Assembly: GCF_000935355.1 (NCBI RefSeq)
Contig: NZ_JXZC01000015.1
Coordinates: 1 to 56,347 of the forward strand
Reading direction: 5' to 3'
From: Rossellomorea aquimaris
GTDB taxonomy: Bacteria > Bacillota > Bacilli > Bacillales > Bacillaceae_B
DNA length: 56,347 nt
This document shows positions 27,603-37,282 of this stretch, piece after piece; within the stretch, counting starts at the first letter, position 1, and each line of letters starts with the position of its first letter. The position numbers were made by a program, and so were the translations under genes. A model generated the notes under the pieces. That model saw nothing but the letters and a program-made list of their open reading frames with translations. It ran no database searches and was not told the DNA's origin.

Positions 27603-27785
27603 TCAAGATGGCCTTCCACCTTCCCATTCTTCTTCTTTATCACCATTTCTGATCATACGGAAAGCTTCATAGAAAAGATAGAAAGAGAGTAGAAAAAAAG
27701 GAATCGCCCCTAATTGCAATTGATATAGAAGTACAGCTGCGAATATGATGATGGTCAATAGTATATAACGAAAAATGGTCTTCAC
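27603..27785 (-). CDS. small membrane protein, unassigned
   Basis: Not recognised. A 60-residue frame starting at GTG 27785 (ggatgtgag upstream) encodes two closely spaced hydrophobic stretches (IFRYILLTIIIFAAVLLY and AIPFFLLSFYLFYEAF), then a charged tail RNGDKEEEWEGGRPS. The same frame extends upstream to 28034, but that part crosses the icmF terminator, so the longer version is unlikely. Real expression is not shown. Confidence 0.45.
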   Translation of the reverse strand: MKTIFRYILLTIIIFAAVLLYQLQLGAIPFFLLSFYLFYEAFRMIRNGDKEEEWEGGRPS

Positions 27786-27990
27786 AGTCTCACATCCAAA
27801 CGTATGTATCGTTCTTACCCATTCACTTATCTGACAATTCTCATTATATAGGAAATGATACACGACTACTATTAAGATCGTGTTAAAAATTGGTTGATTT
27901 TGTTTTAAGGATAGACGATTTGGGGACTTTTTAAACTTATTTCGTTTATTTGTCCTATAGTTATTGATTAGCCTGCAGAAGAGCCACCAG

Positions 27991-28023
27991 AAAAAGAGAC
28001 CACTGCACCCCCACAGTAGTCTC
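27991..28023 (-). terminator. icmF terminator
   Basis: Minus strand 10-bp stem gagactactg/cagtggtctc followed by five T, 20 bp after the icmF stop. Confidence 0.85.
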
Positions 28024-28042
28024 ATCTTCTTCATGATTTGTT

Positions 28043-31000
28043 TTACATATTACGACGGTACTGTCCGCCAACTTCGTATAGGGCGCGTGTGATTTGGCCG
28101 AGGCTGGCTACTTTCACCGTTTCCATGAGCTCTTCAAAGATGTTTCCTCCGTTGACGGCCGCTTGTTTTAAGCTGGTCAGTGCTTCTTCGGATTTGTCTT
28201 TGTGCTGTGATTGGAAGTCTCGCAGATTATGAATTTGTGTTTCCTTTTCTTCTTTCGTCGCACGTGCAAGCTCCATGCTGTCCATTTCTTCCTCTGAAGG
28301 TGGATTCGGGTTAAGGTACGTGTTCACTCCCACGATCGGAAGTTCCCCGGAATGCTTTTTCATTTCATAGAACATGGATTCCTCTTGGATTTTCCCGCGT
28401 TGATACTGGGTTTCCATGGAACCAAGTACCCCGCCGCGGTCATTCAGGCGATCAAATTCCGTCAGGACCATTTCCTCAACCAGATCGGTCAGTTCTTCGA
28501 CGATGAACGATCCTTGAAGCGGATTTTCATTTTTTGATAGTCCGTGCTCTTTCGTGATGATCATCTGGATTGCCATGGCACGGCGAACGGATTCCTCCGT
28601 CGGTGTCGTGATGGCTTCATCGTAGGCATTGGTGTGCAGGGAGTTACAGTTATCCTGTAATGCCATCAAGGCCTGAAGCGTTGTACGAATATCATTGAAG
28701 TCAATTTCTTGGGCATGAAGAGAGCGGCCTGATGTTTGAATATGATATTTCAGCTTCTGACTGCGTTCATTGGCACCATATTTATCCCGCATCACCGTTG
28801 ACCAAATGCGGCGGGCCACACGACCGATCACCGTATACTCAGGGTCCAGGCCGTTTGAGAAGAAGAAGGATAAGTTTGGTGCAAAGGCATTGATATCCAT
28901 TCCGCGGCTCAAATAGTATTCCACATACGTAAATCCGTTCGCCAATGTGAACGCAAGCTGTGAAATCGGATTGGCTCCCGCCTCCGCGATATGATAGCCG
29001 GAAATCGATACAGAGTAATAGTTTCTTACTTTGTGATCGATGAAGTACTGCTGGATGTCACCCATCATGCGAAGGGCAAATTCAGTCGAAAAGATACACG
29101 TGTTTTGTCCCTGATCTTCTTTTAAAATATCTGCCTGCACGGTTCCCCGCACGACTTGCAGCGTTTGCTCCTTTACTTCCACATATTCTTCCACCGTCAG
29201 CACACGGCCCAGTTCTTCTTCTTTCATACGGATCTGCTGATCGATCGCTGTATTCATATACATTGCCAGGATGATCGGTGCAGGTCCATTGATCGTCATG
29301 GAAACGGACGTAGAAGGAGCACATAAATCAAAACCGGCATAGAGCTTTTTCATATCTTCAAGGGTACAAATGCTTACACCGCTCTCCCCTACTTTTCCGT
29401 AGATGTCAGGACGGTGGTCCGGATCTTCACCATATAGCGTTACTGAATCAAACGCTGTACTCAGGCGTTTTGCATCATCATCTTTTGATAGATAGTGGAA
29501 ACGGCGGTTCGTCCGTTCAGGAGTCCCTTCACCGGCAAACTGACGCTTCGGATCTTCCCCTTTTCGTTTAAAAGGAAATACTCCTGCTGTATAAGGGAAT
29601 GAACCTGGAACATTCTCTTTATACACCCAATCCAAAATTTGACCATAATCTTTGTATTTCGGTAGGGATACTTTCGGAATATCAAGTCCTGATAAGCTCT
29701 TTGTCTTTAATTCAGTGACAATTTCTTTATCACGGATTTTTGTGATGAACTGATCTTTGCTGTAGGTTTCCTTCAAAGAGTCCCATTTCTCTAAAATCTG
29801 TTTGGATTCTGCTGTTAATTTGTTTTCGACTTCATCTTTCAACGTCTGAAGGGAAGTCACGACCCCATCATTTGTTTCTTTTTCGCTGACGGCTTCGATT
29901 GCCCCTTCCAGCTGGAACAGTCGGCGGGCCAGGTTCACTTGCTCTTCTGCCTTTTTGTGATAGTTCCGGACGGTTTCCGCAATTTCACGCAAATAGTAAC
30001 GACGATTGTTTGGAATGATGACGTTTTGCTTTTCAACGTCCACGTCCTTGGAGAAGCTTGTTTTCCAATCCAGCTCCATTTTCTTGTTCACCGTTTCGAT
30101 GATCGCCGCAAATAGTGCATTCGTACCCGGATCGTTGAACTGACTGGCAATCGTCCCGTAGACCGGCATGTCATCCAAGTCTTTATCAAAAAGCAAGTGG
30201 CTGCGCTGATATTGCTTCTGAACCTGACGTCTTGCATCCTCGGATCCTTTGCGCTCAAATTTATTGATCACGATCAGGTCTGCGAAATCAATCATATCGA
30301 TTTTCTCAAGCTGTGACGGAGCCCCGAATTCACTTGTCATGACGTACATGGACATGTCACAGATTTCAGCGATTTCCGCATCCCCCTGCCCGATCCCGCT
30401 CGTTTCGACCACAATCAAATCATAGCCTGCTGCTTTCACCACATTGATCGCGTCTTTGATGGCGAGTGAAAGCTCTGTTTTCGATCCTCGGGTTGCGAGA
30501 CTACGCATATAGACGCGCGGATTGAAGATCGCGTTCATACGGATACGATCCCCGAGAAGGGCTCCGCCTGTTTTTTGTTTCGTAGGGTCAATGGATAAAA
30601 TCGCGATTTTCTTTTCAGGAAGTTCATTGATGAAACGACGGATCAGCTCATCCGTCAAGGAACTCTTCCCTGCTCCACCTGTACCCGTGATTCCCAGTAC
30701 TGGTGCTTTCTTCGCTAAACTCTTAATCTCCGAGAATACCGTTTGAGCCGTTGCGGCGACTTCTTCGTTCGCCCCCACTTGATATTCAGCAAGTGAAATC
30801 AGCTTGGAAATCGTGTTTACATTACCAGAAGAAAGCTTTTCAACCTCTTGGTTCACGCTTCCTTTAATCGTTGGAAAATCACATTCCTTGATCATGTTGT
30901 TGATCATTCCTTGAAGACCATGCTTTCGGCCGTCTTCAGGTGAGAAGATGCGGGCAATGCCGTATTCATGGAGTTCCTTGATTTCACGAGGAATGATCAC

Positions 31001-31309
31001 GCCCCCGCCTCCGCCGTAAATGCGGATATGGGACGCCCCTCTTTCTTTCAAAAGATCGTACATGTATTTGAAATATTCAACGTGTCCACCCTGGTAGGAC
31101 GAAATCGCGATTCCCTGTACATCCTCCTGTATGGCAGCATTGACGACTTCCTCAACGGAGCGGTTATGCCCCAAATGGATAACCTCCGCTCCACTTGCCT
31201 GGATAATCCGACGCATTATATTGATCGACGCATCATGTCCGTCAAATAGACTCGAAGCCGTGACAAAACGAACATGGTGCTTTGGTTTATAAATTTCAAC
31301 CGTGCTCAT
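28043..31309 (-). CDS. icmF: fused isobutyryl-CoA mutase IcmF
   Basis: Adenosylcobalamin enzyme interconverting isobutyryl-CoA and n-butyryl-CoA, with its own G-protein chaperone. 1088 residues in order: B12-binding domain with DGHDAS (23-28, His25 the cobalt ligand) and GGGGGVI (about 99-105); MeaI-type GTPase with P-loop [12 protein letters not shown] (206-217); linker; C-terminal acyl-CoA mutase TIM barrel (about 560-1088) with [14 protein letters not shown] and [10 protein letters not shown]. The ATG overlaps the tetR stop (ATGA), so the two are coupled. The context is branched-chain or odd acyl-CoA catabolism. Substrate range could include pivalyl- or isovaleryl-CoA. Confidence 0.95.
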   Translation of the reverse strand: MSTVEIYKPKHHVRFVTASSLFDGHDASINIMRRIIQASGAEVIHLGHNRSVEEVVNAAIQEDVQGIAISSYQGGHVEYFKYMYDLLKERGASHIRIYGGGGGVIIPREIKELHEYGIARIFSPEDGRKHGLQGMINNMIKECDFPTIKGSVNQEVEKLSSGNVNTISKLISLAEYQVGANEEVAATAQTVFSEIKSLAKKAPVLGITGTGGAGKSSLTDELIRRFINELPEKKIAILSIDPTKQKTGGALLGDRIRMNAIFNPRVYMRSLATRGSKTELSLAIKDAINVVKAAGYDLIVVETSGIGQGDAEIAEICDMSMYVMTSEFGAPSQLEKIDMIDFADLIVINKFERKGSEDARRQVQKQYQRSHLLFDKDLDDMPVYGTIASQFNDPGTNALFAAIIETVNKKMELDWKTSFSKDVDVEKQNVIIPNNRRYYLREIAETVRNYHKKAEEQVNLARRLFQLEGAIEAVSEKETNDGVVTSLQTLKDEVENKLTAESKQILEKWDSLKETYSKDQFITKIRDKEIVTELKTKSLSGLDIPKVSLPKYKDYGQILDWVYKENVPGSFPYTAGVFPFKRKGEDPKRQFAGEGTPERTNRRFHYLSKDDDAKRLSTAFDSVTLYGEDPDHRPDIYGKVGESGVSICTLEDMKKLYAGFDLCAPSTSVSMTINGPAPIILAMYMNTAIDQQIRMKEEELGRVLTVEEYVEVKEQTLQVVRGTVQADILKEDQGQNTCIFSTEFALRMMGDIQQYFIDHKVRNYYSVSISGYHIAEAGANPISQLAFTLANGFTYVEYYLSRGMDINAFAPNLSFFFSNGLDPEYTVIGRVARRIWSTVMRDKYGANERSQKLKYHIQTSGRSLHAQEIDFNDIRTTLQALMALQDNCNSLHTNAYDEAITTPTEESVRRAMAIQMIITKEHGLSKNENPLQGSFIVEELTDLVEEMVLTEFDRLNDRGGVLGSMETQYQRGKIQEESMFYEMKKHSGELPIVGVNTYLNPNPPSEEEMDSMELARATKEEKETQIHNLRDFQSQHKDKSEEALTSLKQAAVNGGNIFEELMETVKVASLGQITRALYEVGGQYRRNM

Positions 31310-31959
31310 ATTACTCCCCCTGTTCTCCCTTGTTTTTCAAACCCTATGACGCCTGCAAAAAGTAATTCGATTTGAAGATTGATGTATTCATCGAGTGTAA
31401 AACGCTTTTGCAGTGCCCAGCGACGGAATCCCCACATCTGTCCCTGGACGAATACGTTTTGTGCCAGCATATGGATCTGATCTTCATCAAGCTCAAGCTT
31501 TCCGCTTTCCACGCATCCAATGATGAGGTCTTCCACCATCCCCACCATTTCAAGTTCCTTACGCAGGACATATGGAAGGGCATCCTTCGATAAAGATTTC
31601 GCCTCCTGATACATGACCAGGACTTCATCCTGCATCCGGTCCATCACTTGAAAATAGTGCGCAATCCCAAGCCTTAAGCTCTCAAGAGTGCCTTTTCCGA
31701 CATCCAGCTCCTCAAGCTCCAACCGAACCTGCTCATAAATGCTGTCACACACTAAATACAAGACATCTTCCTTTGTCCGAATATATTCATATAGCGTTCC
31801 GATACTGAATCCGGCGGCCTTCGCGATCTCTCTTGTCGTGGTGCGATGAAACCCCTTTTGTTTAAATAGAGAGACGGCCCCGCGAATCATCTGATCACGC
31901 CGCTTTTCCACTAAACGCTCATCCTTAACCGAAGCATGAACTTCCCTCTTCTTATTCAA
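31306..31959 (-). CDS. TetR-family regulator, probable acyl-CoA-responsive repressor
   Basis: 217 residues: N-terminal helix-turn-helix (about 22-68: [31 protein letters not shown] split across the fold, then [13 protein letters not shown]) and an all-helical ligand domain. The start is a TTG at 31959, with aaggcgg 9 nt upstream, the only plausible one. It overlaps icmF by 4 bp and probably controls icmF and perhaps the neighbouring acyl-CoA genes. It may be the local equivalent of FadR (YsiA), but sequence alone does not decide this. Confidence 0.85.
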   Translation of the reverse strand: MNKKREVHASVKDERLVEKRRDQMIRGAVSLFKQKGFHRTTTREIAKAAGFSIGTLYEYIRTKEDVLYLVCDSIYEQVRLELEELDVGKGTLESLRLGIAHYFQVMDRMQDEVLVMYQEAKSLSKDALPYVLRKELEMVGMVEDLIIGCVESGKLELDEDQIHMLAQNVFVQGQMWGFRRWALQKRFTLDEYINLQIELLFAGVIGFEKQGRTGGVI

Positions 31960-32076
31960 AACAACCGACCGCCTTTTCTATCCGATTCTCCCATTGACCC
32001 CATTACAACACCACCTGCCTCATCCCCCAACAAAGCAGATGGCCTTCTATCTCTCTAACCCAATATCCATACATTC

Positions 32077-32162
32077 CGGGCCTGGCACCCTTACGACGCC
32101 TTCAATCATACAAACCCCTTTACGCCACGAAGCATCTCAGGGCCCATCGGGTGCCTGACACG
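32077..32162. repeat. 86-bp inverted-repeat element, copy 1
   Basis: Ends cgggcctggcaccc and gggtgcctgacacg are imperfect inverted repeats; interior contains acaaacccctttacgccac. It is closely related to the element at 33383-33472. It lies between acd and the TetR gene, where the transcript could end. Confidence 0.7.
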
Positions 32163-32212
32163 CTTCAAGACGACCAGGAGATCCTCACCAAAAATCCCCT
32201 CATATCAAACCC

Positions 32213-33352
32213 CTACTTCGTCACCATCCGCGAAATAACCAATCTCTGAATCTCCTGTGTCCCCTCATAAATCTGAGTGATCTTCGCATCACGCATATAA
32301 CGCTCCACCGGATAATCCTTCGTATACCCATACCCACCAAAGATCTGAACCGCTTCCGTCGTCACCTTCATCGCTGTATCCCCGGCCATCAGCTTCGACA
32401 TCGCCGATTCTTTTCCATATGGGAGGCCTTCTGACTCAAGCCACGCAGCTTGATAGGTTAATAGACGGGAAGCTTCGATGGACGTCGCCATATCGGCAAT
32501 CTTGAATGAAATCCCTTGGTTCGCTGCAATCGGCTTCCCGAATTGCTCACGCTCTTTTGCATACTCCACAGACGCATCCAGGGCACCTTGGGCAATCCCG
32601 ACTGCTTGAGCGGCGATTCCATTACGGCCGCCATCAAGTGTCATCATGGCAATCTTGAATCCATCGCCTTCGTTTCCAAGCATGTTTTCTTTAGGTACCT
32701 TGCAGTCTTCGAATACAATCTCAGTCGTTGGAGATGAACGGATTCCGAGCTTTTTCTCTTTCTTCCCTACAGAGAACCCTTCAAAGTCTGCCTCTACGAT
32801 GAACGCACTCGTTCCACGCTGACGCTGGGAAGGATCTGTCAATGCAAACACGATATACGTATCGGCGATTCCACCGTTCGTGATGAAAATTTTAGAACCG
32901 TTCAATACGTAATGGTCGCCTTCTAAACGAGCCGTCGTTTTCATGCCTCCTGCGTCCGAACCTGAACCCGGCTCAGTCAGACCGTAAGCACCGATTTTCT
33001 CACCTTGGGCCATCGGGCGAAGGTATTTCTGTTTTTGTTCTTCTGTACCGAATTTGTAAACCGGCCAGCCTGCTAACGATGTATGAGCGGAAAGGGTTAC
33101 CCCCGTTGACGCACACACTCTTGATAACTCTTCAACAGCGATACAGTACGCTAAATAGTCACTTCCGATTCCACCATACTCTTCAGGCCAAGGAATCCCC
33201 GTCAGCCCAAGCTCAGCCATCTTCTTGAATAAATCCATATCGAAGCGCTCTTCCTCATCACGCTCAGCAGCAGTAGGTGCCACCTCATTCCGCGCAAAAT
33301 CACGCACCATCTTACGTATCATTTCATGCTCTTCCGATAATTTAAAATTCAT
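32213..33352 (-). CDS. acdA: acyl-CoA dehydrogenase (AcdA-like)
   Basis: FAD enzyme for the first step of beta-oxidation, passing electrons to ETF. 379 residues, matching AcdA. Motifs: [12 protein letters not shown] (FAD/substrate), FITNGG, and the C-terminal [19 protein letters not shown] and [14 protein letters not shown] with the catalytic-base region. Start at 33352 has gaggaggaa 4-6 nt upstream; the frame stays open further upstream only because it runs through a repeat element. It is next to a second acyl-CoA dehydrogenase of 54% or so visual similarity, so chain-length specialisation is likely. Confidence 0.92.
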   Translation of the reverse strand: MNFKLSEEHEMIRKMVRDFARNEVAPTAAERDEEERFDMDLFKKMAELGLTGIPWPEEYGGIGSDYLAYCIAVEELSRVCASTGVTLSAHTSLAGWPVYKFGTEEQKQKYLRPMAQGEKIGAYGLTEPGSGSDAGGMKTTARLEGDHYVLNGSKIFITNGGIADTYIVFALTDPSQRQRGTSAFIVEADFEGFSVGKKEKKLGIRSSPTTEIVFEDCKVPKENMLGNEGDGFKIAMMTLDGGRNGIAAQAVGIAQGALDASVEYAKEREQFGKPIAANQGISFKIADMATSIEASRLLTYQAAWLESEGLPYGKESAMSKLMAGDTAMKVTTEAVQIFGGYGYTKDYPVERYMRDAKITQIYEGTQEIQRLVISRMVTK

Positions 33353-33382
33353 CTCAATTCCTCCTCTTATCATCAACATACC

Positions 33383-33472
33383 GGGTCTGGCACCCTTACG
33401 ATGCAAGCAAAGCAAACAAACAAACCCCTTTACGCCACGAACATCACTATCAAGATCGGGTGCCTGACACGC
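33383..33472. repeat. 90-bp inverted-repeat element, copy 2
   Basis: Ends cgggtctggcaccc and gggtgcctgacacg (14-bp imperfect inverted repeats) with interior acaaacccctttacgccacga, nearly the same as 32077-32162. Sits between the two acyl-CoA dehydrogenase genes. Confidence 0.7.
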
Positions 33473-33526
33473 TTCAGAATGTATACCCAAAGACACTCCA
33501 CCAAGACTTCAAGCTACCCGCTCCAA

Positions 33527-34663
33527 CTAAACCAACAAATTCTTCCCGATCACCATTCTCTGAATCTCACTCGTACCCTCATAAATCTCTGTCACCTTCG
33601 CATCACGGAACAAGCGCTCCACTGGATATTCTTTCGTATATCCGTATCCGCCATAAACCTGGATTGCTTCCGTCGACACTTCAACAGCCGTTTTAGAAGC
33701 AAACAGTTTTGCCATGCTTGCTTCTTTTCCACAAGAGATATTGTTCGAACGAAGGTTGGCAGCACGGTATACAAGAAGCTTCGATCCTTCAACAGCCGTT
33801 GCCATATCCGCCAGTTTAAACCCTATACCTTGTTGTGCAGCGATCGGTTTCCCGAATTGCACACGCTCCTTTGCATAAGCGGTAGAGTATTCAAAAGCAG
33901 CTTCTGCAATTCCTAATGCCTGGGCAGCAATCCCGATCCGTCCAACATCGAGGTTCGCCATGGCGATCTTGAAGCCTTCCCCTTCCTGACCAAGAAGGTT
34001 CTCAGCCGGGACCTTCATATCCTCAAAGGTCAGCTGAACCGTTCTTGAACCGTGAAGGCCCATTTTATGTTCGTCTTTTCCAATCACGAGACCAGGCGTA
34101 TCTTTTTCTACGATAAAGGCGGATACCCCGCGGCTACCTTTTGACGGGTCCGTTGCTGCAAAGACAATATACGTATCCGCTTCCCCACCATTTGTAATAA
34201 AGACTTTTGATCCATTTAAAACATAATGATCATCACGTTTTTCGGCTTTCGTTTTCAAGCTTTTCGCATCCGATCCCGCACTCGGTTCCGTTAAACAGAA
34301 AGCCCCTAAGTATTCACCTGTCGCAAGCTTTGGAAGATATTTTTGCTTCTGTTCTTCATTACCGAAATAAAGAATCGGATTCGTGCCCACCGAAGTATGC
34401 ACAGACAGGATGACCCCGATGGTTGCACTAACTTTTGACAGCTCATGAATCGCGATGATATATGAAGTGAAATCCATCTCGGAACCGCCATATTTCTCTG
34501 GGATCGTGATCCCCATCAGGCCGAGTTCAGCCATTTTATTTAAAATCTCTCTCGGGAATTGTCCTTCTTCCATCTTCTCTACAAACGGCTGAATTTCCGT
34601 TTCAGCAAAATCCCGTACCATCTTTCTCATCATCTGTTGCTCTTCCGTGAATCGTAACTCCAT
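33527..34663 (-). CDS. acyl-CoA dehydrogenase (MmgC/short-chain type)
   Basis: 378 residues, FAD-dependent acyl-CoA desaturase. Motifs: [52 protein letters not shown] and EIYEGTSEIQRMVI, with the short-chain-type catalytic Glu in YEGT. Start ATG with gggagg. It lies 29 bp after the hbd-type gene, in the order thiolase, hydroxyacyl-CoA dehydrogenase, acyl-CoA dehydrogenase that matches mmgABC of B. subtilis, so mmgC orthology is likely. Confidence 0.92.
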   Translation of the reverse strand: MELRFTEEQQMMRKMVRDFAETEIQPFVEKMEEGQFPREILNKMAELGLMGITIPEKYGGSEMDFTSYIIAIHELSKVSATIGVILSVHTSVGTNPILYFGNEEQKQKYLPKLATGEYLGAFCLTEPSAGSDAKSLKTKAEKRDDHYVLNGSKVFITNGGEADTYIVFAATDPSKGSRGVSAFIVEKDTPGLVIGKDEHKMGLHGSRTVQLTFEDMKVPAENLLGQEGEGFKIAMANLDVGRIGIAAQALGIAEAAFEYSTAYAKERVQFGKPIAAQQGIGFKLADMATAVEGSKLLVYRAANLRSNNISCGKEASMAKLFASKTAVEVSTEAIQVYGGYGYTKEYPVERLFRDAKVTEIYEGTSEIQRMVIGKNLLV

Positions 34664-34692
34664 GAATGATTCCTCCCTGATGTTCGTCGTTA

Positions 34693-35544
34693 TTACTCGT
34701 ATGAATAGAAGCCGCGGCCTGTTTTACGTCCCAACCAGCCTGCTTTCACATATTTCCGGAGAAGCGGACATGGACGATACTTGTCATCACCAAAGCCTTC
34801 GTGAAGGGTTTCCATGATGTATAGGCATGTATCAAGTCCGATGAAGTCTGCCAGAGTAAGTGGACCCATCGGGTGATTCATCCCGAGCTTCATTACTTCA
34901 TCAATCGCCTCTTTACTCGCCACTCCTTCATAAAGCGTATAAATCGCTTCATTGATCATCGGCATAAGGATACGATTGGAGACGAATCCAGGGAAGTCTT
35001 CCACTTCAACCGGTACTTTTTCAAGGGATTTCGTCATGTCTTCGATTACTTGATACACTTCATCGGTTGTCGCCAGTCCGCGAATGATTTCAACTAATTT
35101 CATGACCGGTACCGGGTTCATAAAGTGCATTCCGATTACTTGCTGGGGACGCTTCGTCGCTGCAGCAATTTCTGTAATGGGAAGTGAAGATGTATTGGAA
35201 GCAAGGATCGTGTGCTGTGGTGTGATCTCATCCAATTGAGCAAAGATCTTCGTTTTGATATCCATATTTTCAACAGCCGCTTCGATGACAAGGTCCACAT
35301 GCTTCGCGTCCTGAATATCGGTTGAAGCCTTTAATCGGTTGACTGTCGCTGTTTTATCTTCTTCGGACATTCTTCCTTTTTCAACGGAGCGTGTGAGATT
35401 CTTCGTAATCACGCCCATCCCTTTTTGAACAAATTCTTCTTTCAGGTCGTTCAGGTATACGTTGAATCCCGCCTGTGCGCACACTTGAGCGATTCCTGAA
35501 CCCATTTGCCCTGCGCCGATGACCATTACATTTTTGATGTTCAT
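34693..35544 (-). CDS. mmgB: 3-hydroxybutyryl-CoA dehydrogenase (MmgB/Hbd)
   Basis: NAD(P)-dependent 3-hydroxyacyl-CoA dehydrogenase. 283 residues: Rossmann [12 protein letters not shown] (8-19), catalytic His region [15 protein letters not shown], and C-terminal domain with [22 protein letters not shown] follows aaagggg. It acts between the acyl-CoA dehydrogenase and thiolase encoded on either side. Confidence 0.93.
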   Translation of the reverse strand: MNIKNVMVIGAGQMGSGIAQVCAQAGFNVYLNDLKEEFVQKGMGVITKNLTRSVEKGRMSEEDKTATVNRLKASTDIQDAKHVDLVIEAAVENMDIKTKIFAQLDEITPQHTILASNTSSLPITEIAAATKRPQQVIGMHFMNPVPVMKLVEIIRGLATTDEVYQVIEDMTKSLEKVPVEVEDFPGFVSNRILMPMINEAIYTLYEGVASKEAIDEVMKLGMNHPMGPLTLADFIGLDTCLYIMETLHEGFGDDKYRPCPLLRKYVKAGWLGRKTGRGFYSYE

Positions 35545-35643
35545 TTTGTTCTCCCCTTTGTTAACGCTAGTAATATATTGATTTAGTTTAAAATTGAAGT
35601 TGTGTTGATCAGCTGTTGAATGGTTGGATTATTTCGGATTATT

Positions 35644-35679
35644 TCAGCTGCTGATTTTAATCGAAAATTCAGCAGCTGA
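35644..35679. other. hairpin between the thiolase and mmgB genes
   Basis: tcagctgctga/tcagcagctga 11-bp perfect arms, extended by tttt/aaaa with a one-base bulge, loop ~5 nt. No T tract on either side, so it may be an mRNA processing or stability element inside the operon rather than a terminator. The rest of the 204-bp gap shows no gene. Confidence 0.6.
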
Positions 35680-35748
35680 ACTTTTAACCAACTTTATACC
35701 TGATACATTTCGTTCTTTTTGTACCGGGTACAATCCTGTACAAACTCC

Positions 35749-36936
35749 CTACTGCTTCGCCACCTCGATCATGATGGCATCCCCTTGACCGCCGCCGCTG
35801 CAGATCGACGCAATTCCGATTCCGCCTCCGCGACGTTTCAATTCATAAGCCAGTGTCAGGATGATACGCGCTCCACTTGCCCCGATCGGATGACCAAGGG
35901 CAACTGCTCCACCGTTCACATTGACTTTTTCAGGATCTAATCCAGCGATTTTCCCGCTTGTCAGGGCAACTGCTGCGAAGGCTTCGTTAATTTCAAACAG
36001 GTCGATTTCTTCAAGTGATTTCCCTGTTTTCTTCAGCAGCTCATTGATGACGAGTCCAGGTGTTTGCGGGAAGTCCTTTGCTTCCACGGCGATTGCTGTA
36101 TGTCCAAGGATGGTGGCAAGTGGCTGCTTCCCTTCTTTTAGGGCCCTCTCTTCGCTCATGAGTACCATGGCTGCCGCTCCGTCGTTGACCCCTGGTGCGT
36201 TCCCTGCTGTGATCGTTCCTTCCGATCCGAAGACAGGACCTAATTTAGCCAAAGCCTCGATGGACGTTTCTTTTCGTGGAGCTTCATCTTTATCGACAAC
36301 AACCGGGTCCCCTTTTCGCTGTGGAACTTCAACCGCAACTATTTCTTCGCCAAGAACGCCTGCTTCTGTCGCTTTCACTGCACGTTCATGGCTTCTTAGT
36401 GCCCACTGATCCTGCTCTTCTCTAGATAGTTCAAACTCTTTCGCTGTTTCATTTCCGTACGTTCCCATATGGACATTGTTGAAGCTGCACGTCAATCCGT
36501 CATGAACCATTAAGTCCTTCACCTGTGAATCACCCATCTTGAAGCCCCAGCGAGCTTTTGGCAGGATGTAAGGAGCATTTGACATGGATTCCATTCCGCC
36601 TGCCACGATGACTCCACCGTCGCCTGCACGGATGATTTGATCACCCATTGTCACGCTTCGCATTCCTGAAGCACATACCTTGTTGATGGTTTCCGTCTTG
36701 ACGTTCCACGGTAATCCGGCATGACGGGATGCTTGTCGGGAAGGAATTTGTCCCTGTCCTCCTTGCAAAACAGACCCGAGGATGACTTCTTCTACTTGTT
36801 CACCACTTACACCCGAACGTTTCAGGGCTTCCTTCACCGCGAAACCACCCAGCTCTGAAGCTGTAAAACCGCTTAAGCTTCCGCCAAATTTACCAAAAGG
36901 AGTTCTCGCTCCATCTAAAATAACCGTTTTTCCCAT
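35749..36936 (-). CDS. mmgA: acetyl-CoA C-acetyltransferase (thiolase, MmgA-like)
   Basis: Biosynthetic/degradative thiolase, 395 residues. Catalytic Cys in [11 protein letters not shown] (about Cys89), [15 protein letters not shown] with catalytic His, and second Cys in SICSGGGQG. It condenses or cleaves acetoacetyl-CoA and related 3-ketoacyl-CoA. It heads the mmgA-mmgB-mmgC-like run; aaaggagag precedes ATG. A cre-like site (36982-36995) and a palindrome (37043-37056) lie upstream. The B. subtilis mmg operon is CcpA-repressed and sigma-E dependent; no sigma-E promoter was confirmed here. Confidence 0.94.
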   Translation of the reverse strand: MGKTVILDGARTPFGKFGGSLSGFTASELGGFAVKEALKRSGVSGEQVEEVILGSVLQGGQGQIPSRQASRHAGLPWNVKTETINKVCASGMRSVTMGDQIIRAGDGGVIVAGGMESMSNAPYILPKARWGFKMGDSQVKDLMVHDGLTCSFNNVHMGTYGNETAKEFELSREEQDQWALRSHERAVKATEAGVLGEEIVAVEVPQRKGDPVVVDKDEAPRKETSIEALAKLGPVFGSEGTITAGNAPGVNDGAAAMVLMSEERALKEGKQPLATILGHTAIAVEAKDFPQTPGLVINELLKKTGKSLEEIDLFEINEAFAAVALTSGKIAGLDPEKVNVNGGAVALGHPIGASGARIILTLAYELKRRGGGIGIASICSGGGQGDAIMIEVAKQ

Positions 36937-36981
36937 CTCAATCGCTCTCCTTTATATTTGAATGATTTGATTCGGCAAAAT

Positions 36982-36995
36982 TGTATACGCTTTCA
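36982..36995 (-). promoter_or_regulatory. cre (CcpA) site upstream of mmgA
   Basis: Minus strand TGAAAGCGTATACA, 13 of 14 to TGWAANCGNTNWCA, 46-59 bp before the ATG. Confidence 0.6.
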
Positions 36996-37042
36996 AATAT
37001 GTTTAAAAAAATTCGGCAACAGGTGACCTGCCCTTAAACGAC

Positions 37043-37056
37043 TGAACGCTCGCTCA
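37043..37056. promoter_or_regulatory. TetR-type operator palindrome upstream of mmgA
   Basis: TGAACGCTCGCTCA, a 14-bp near-palindrome (TGA-CG..CG-TCA), ~107 bp before mmgA. Size and form fit TetR-family operators; the local TetR protein is a candidate binder. The rest of the 346-bp gap holds the fadF terminator and a hairpin aagggaca/tgtccctt at 37074-37094. Confidence 0.4.
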
Positions 37057-37180
37057 ACCAGTCCCTATAAGAGAAGGGACAGTTTTTGTCCCTTATATAC
37101 CTTTATTGTACTTCATATCCGGTTAGAACGTAATGATTTTTTTGAAAGTTTTTATTTTTCTATTAAATTTATTATTGTGG

Positions 37181-37228
37181 AAAAACAATAGGAGTGAAAC
37201 GCAGGTTGAGGCTTTGGTTTCACTCCTA
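37181..37228 (-). terminator. fadF terminator
   Basis: Perfect 12-bp arms taggagtgaaac/gtttcactccta (37189-37228) with a 16-nt loop; on the minus strand followed by ttgttttt. Confidence 0.75.
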
Positions 37229-37282
37229 GATGTTCAACTGCTGAGAAGCGGACTTTTCATTATCAAACGGATAATATTCTTT

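Noticed and set aside
27786..28034. N-terminal extension of the small membrane protein downstream of icmF
   Set aside because: The extension crosses the icmF terminator (27991-28023) and has no Shine-Dalgarno; only the last ~60 codons are kept as a tentative gene.
33353..33496. 48-codon upstream extension of acdA
   Set aside because: It translates through a 90-bp inverted-repeat element, while ATG 33352 has a strong gaggagg site and the family length.
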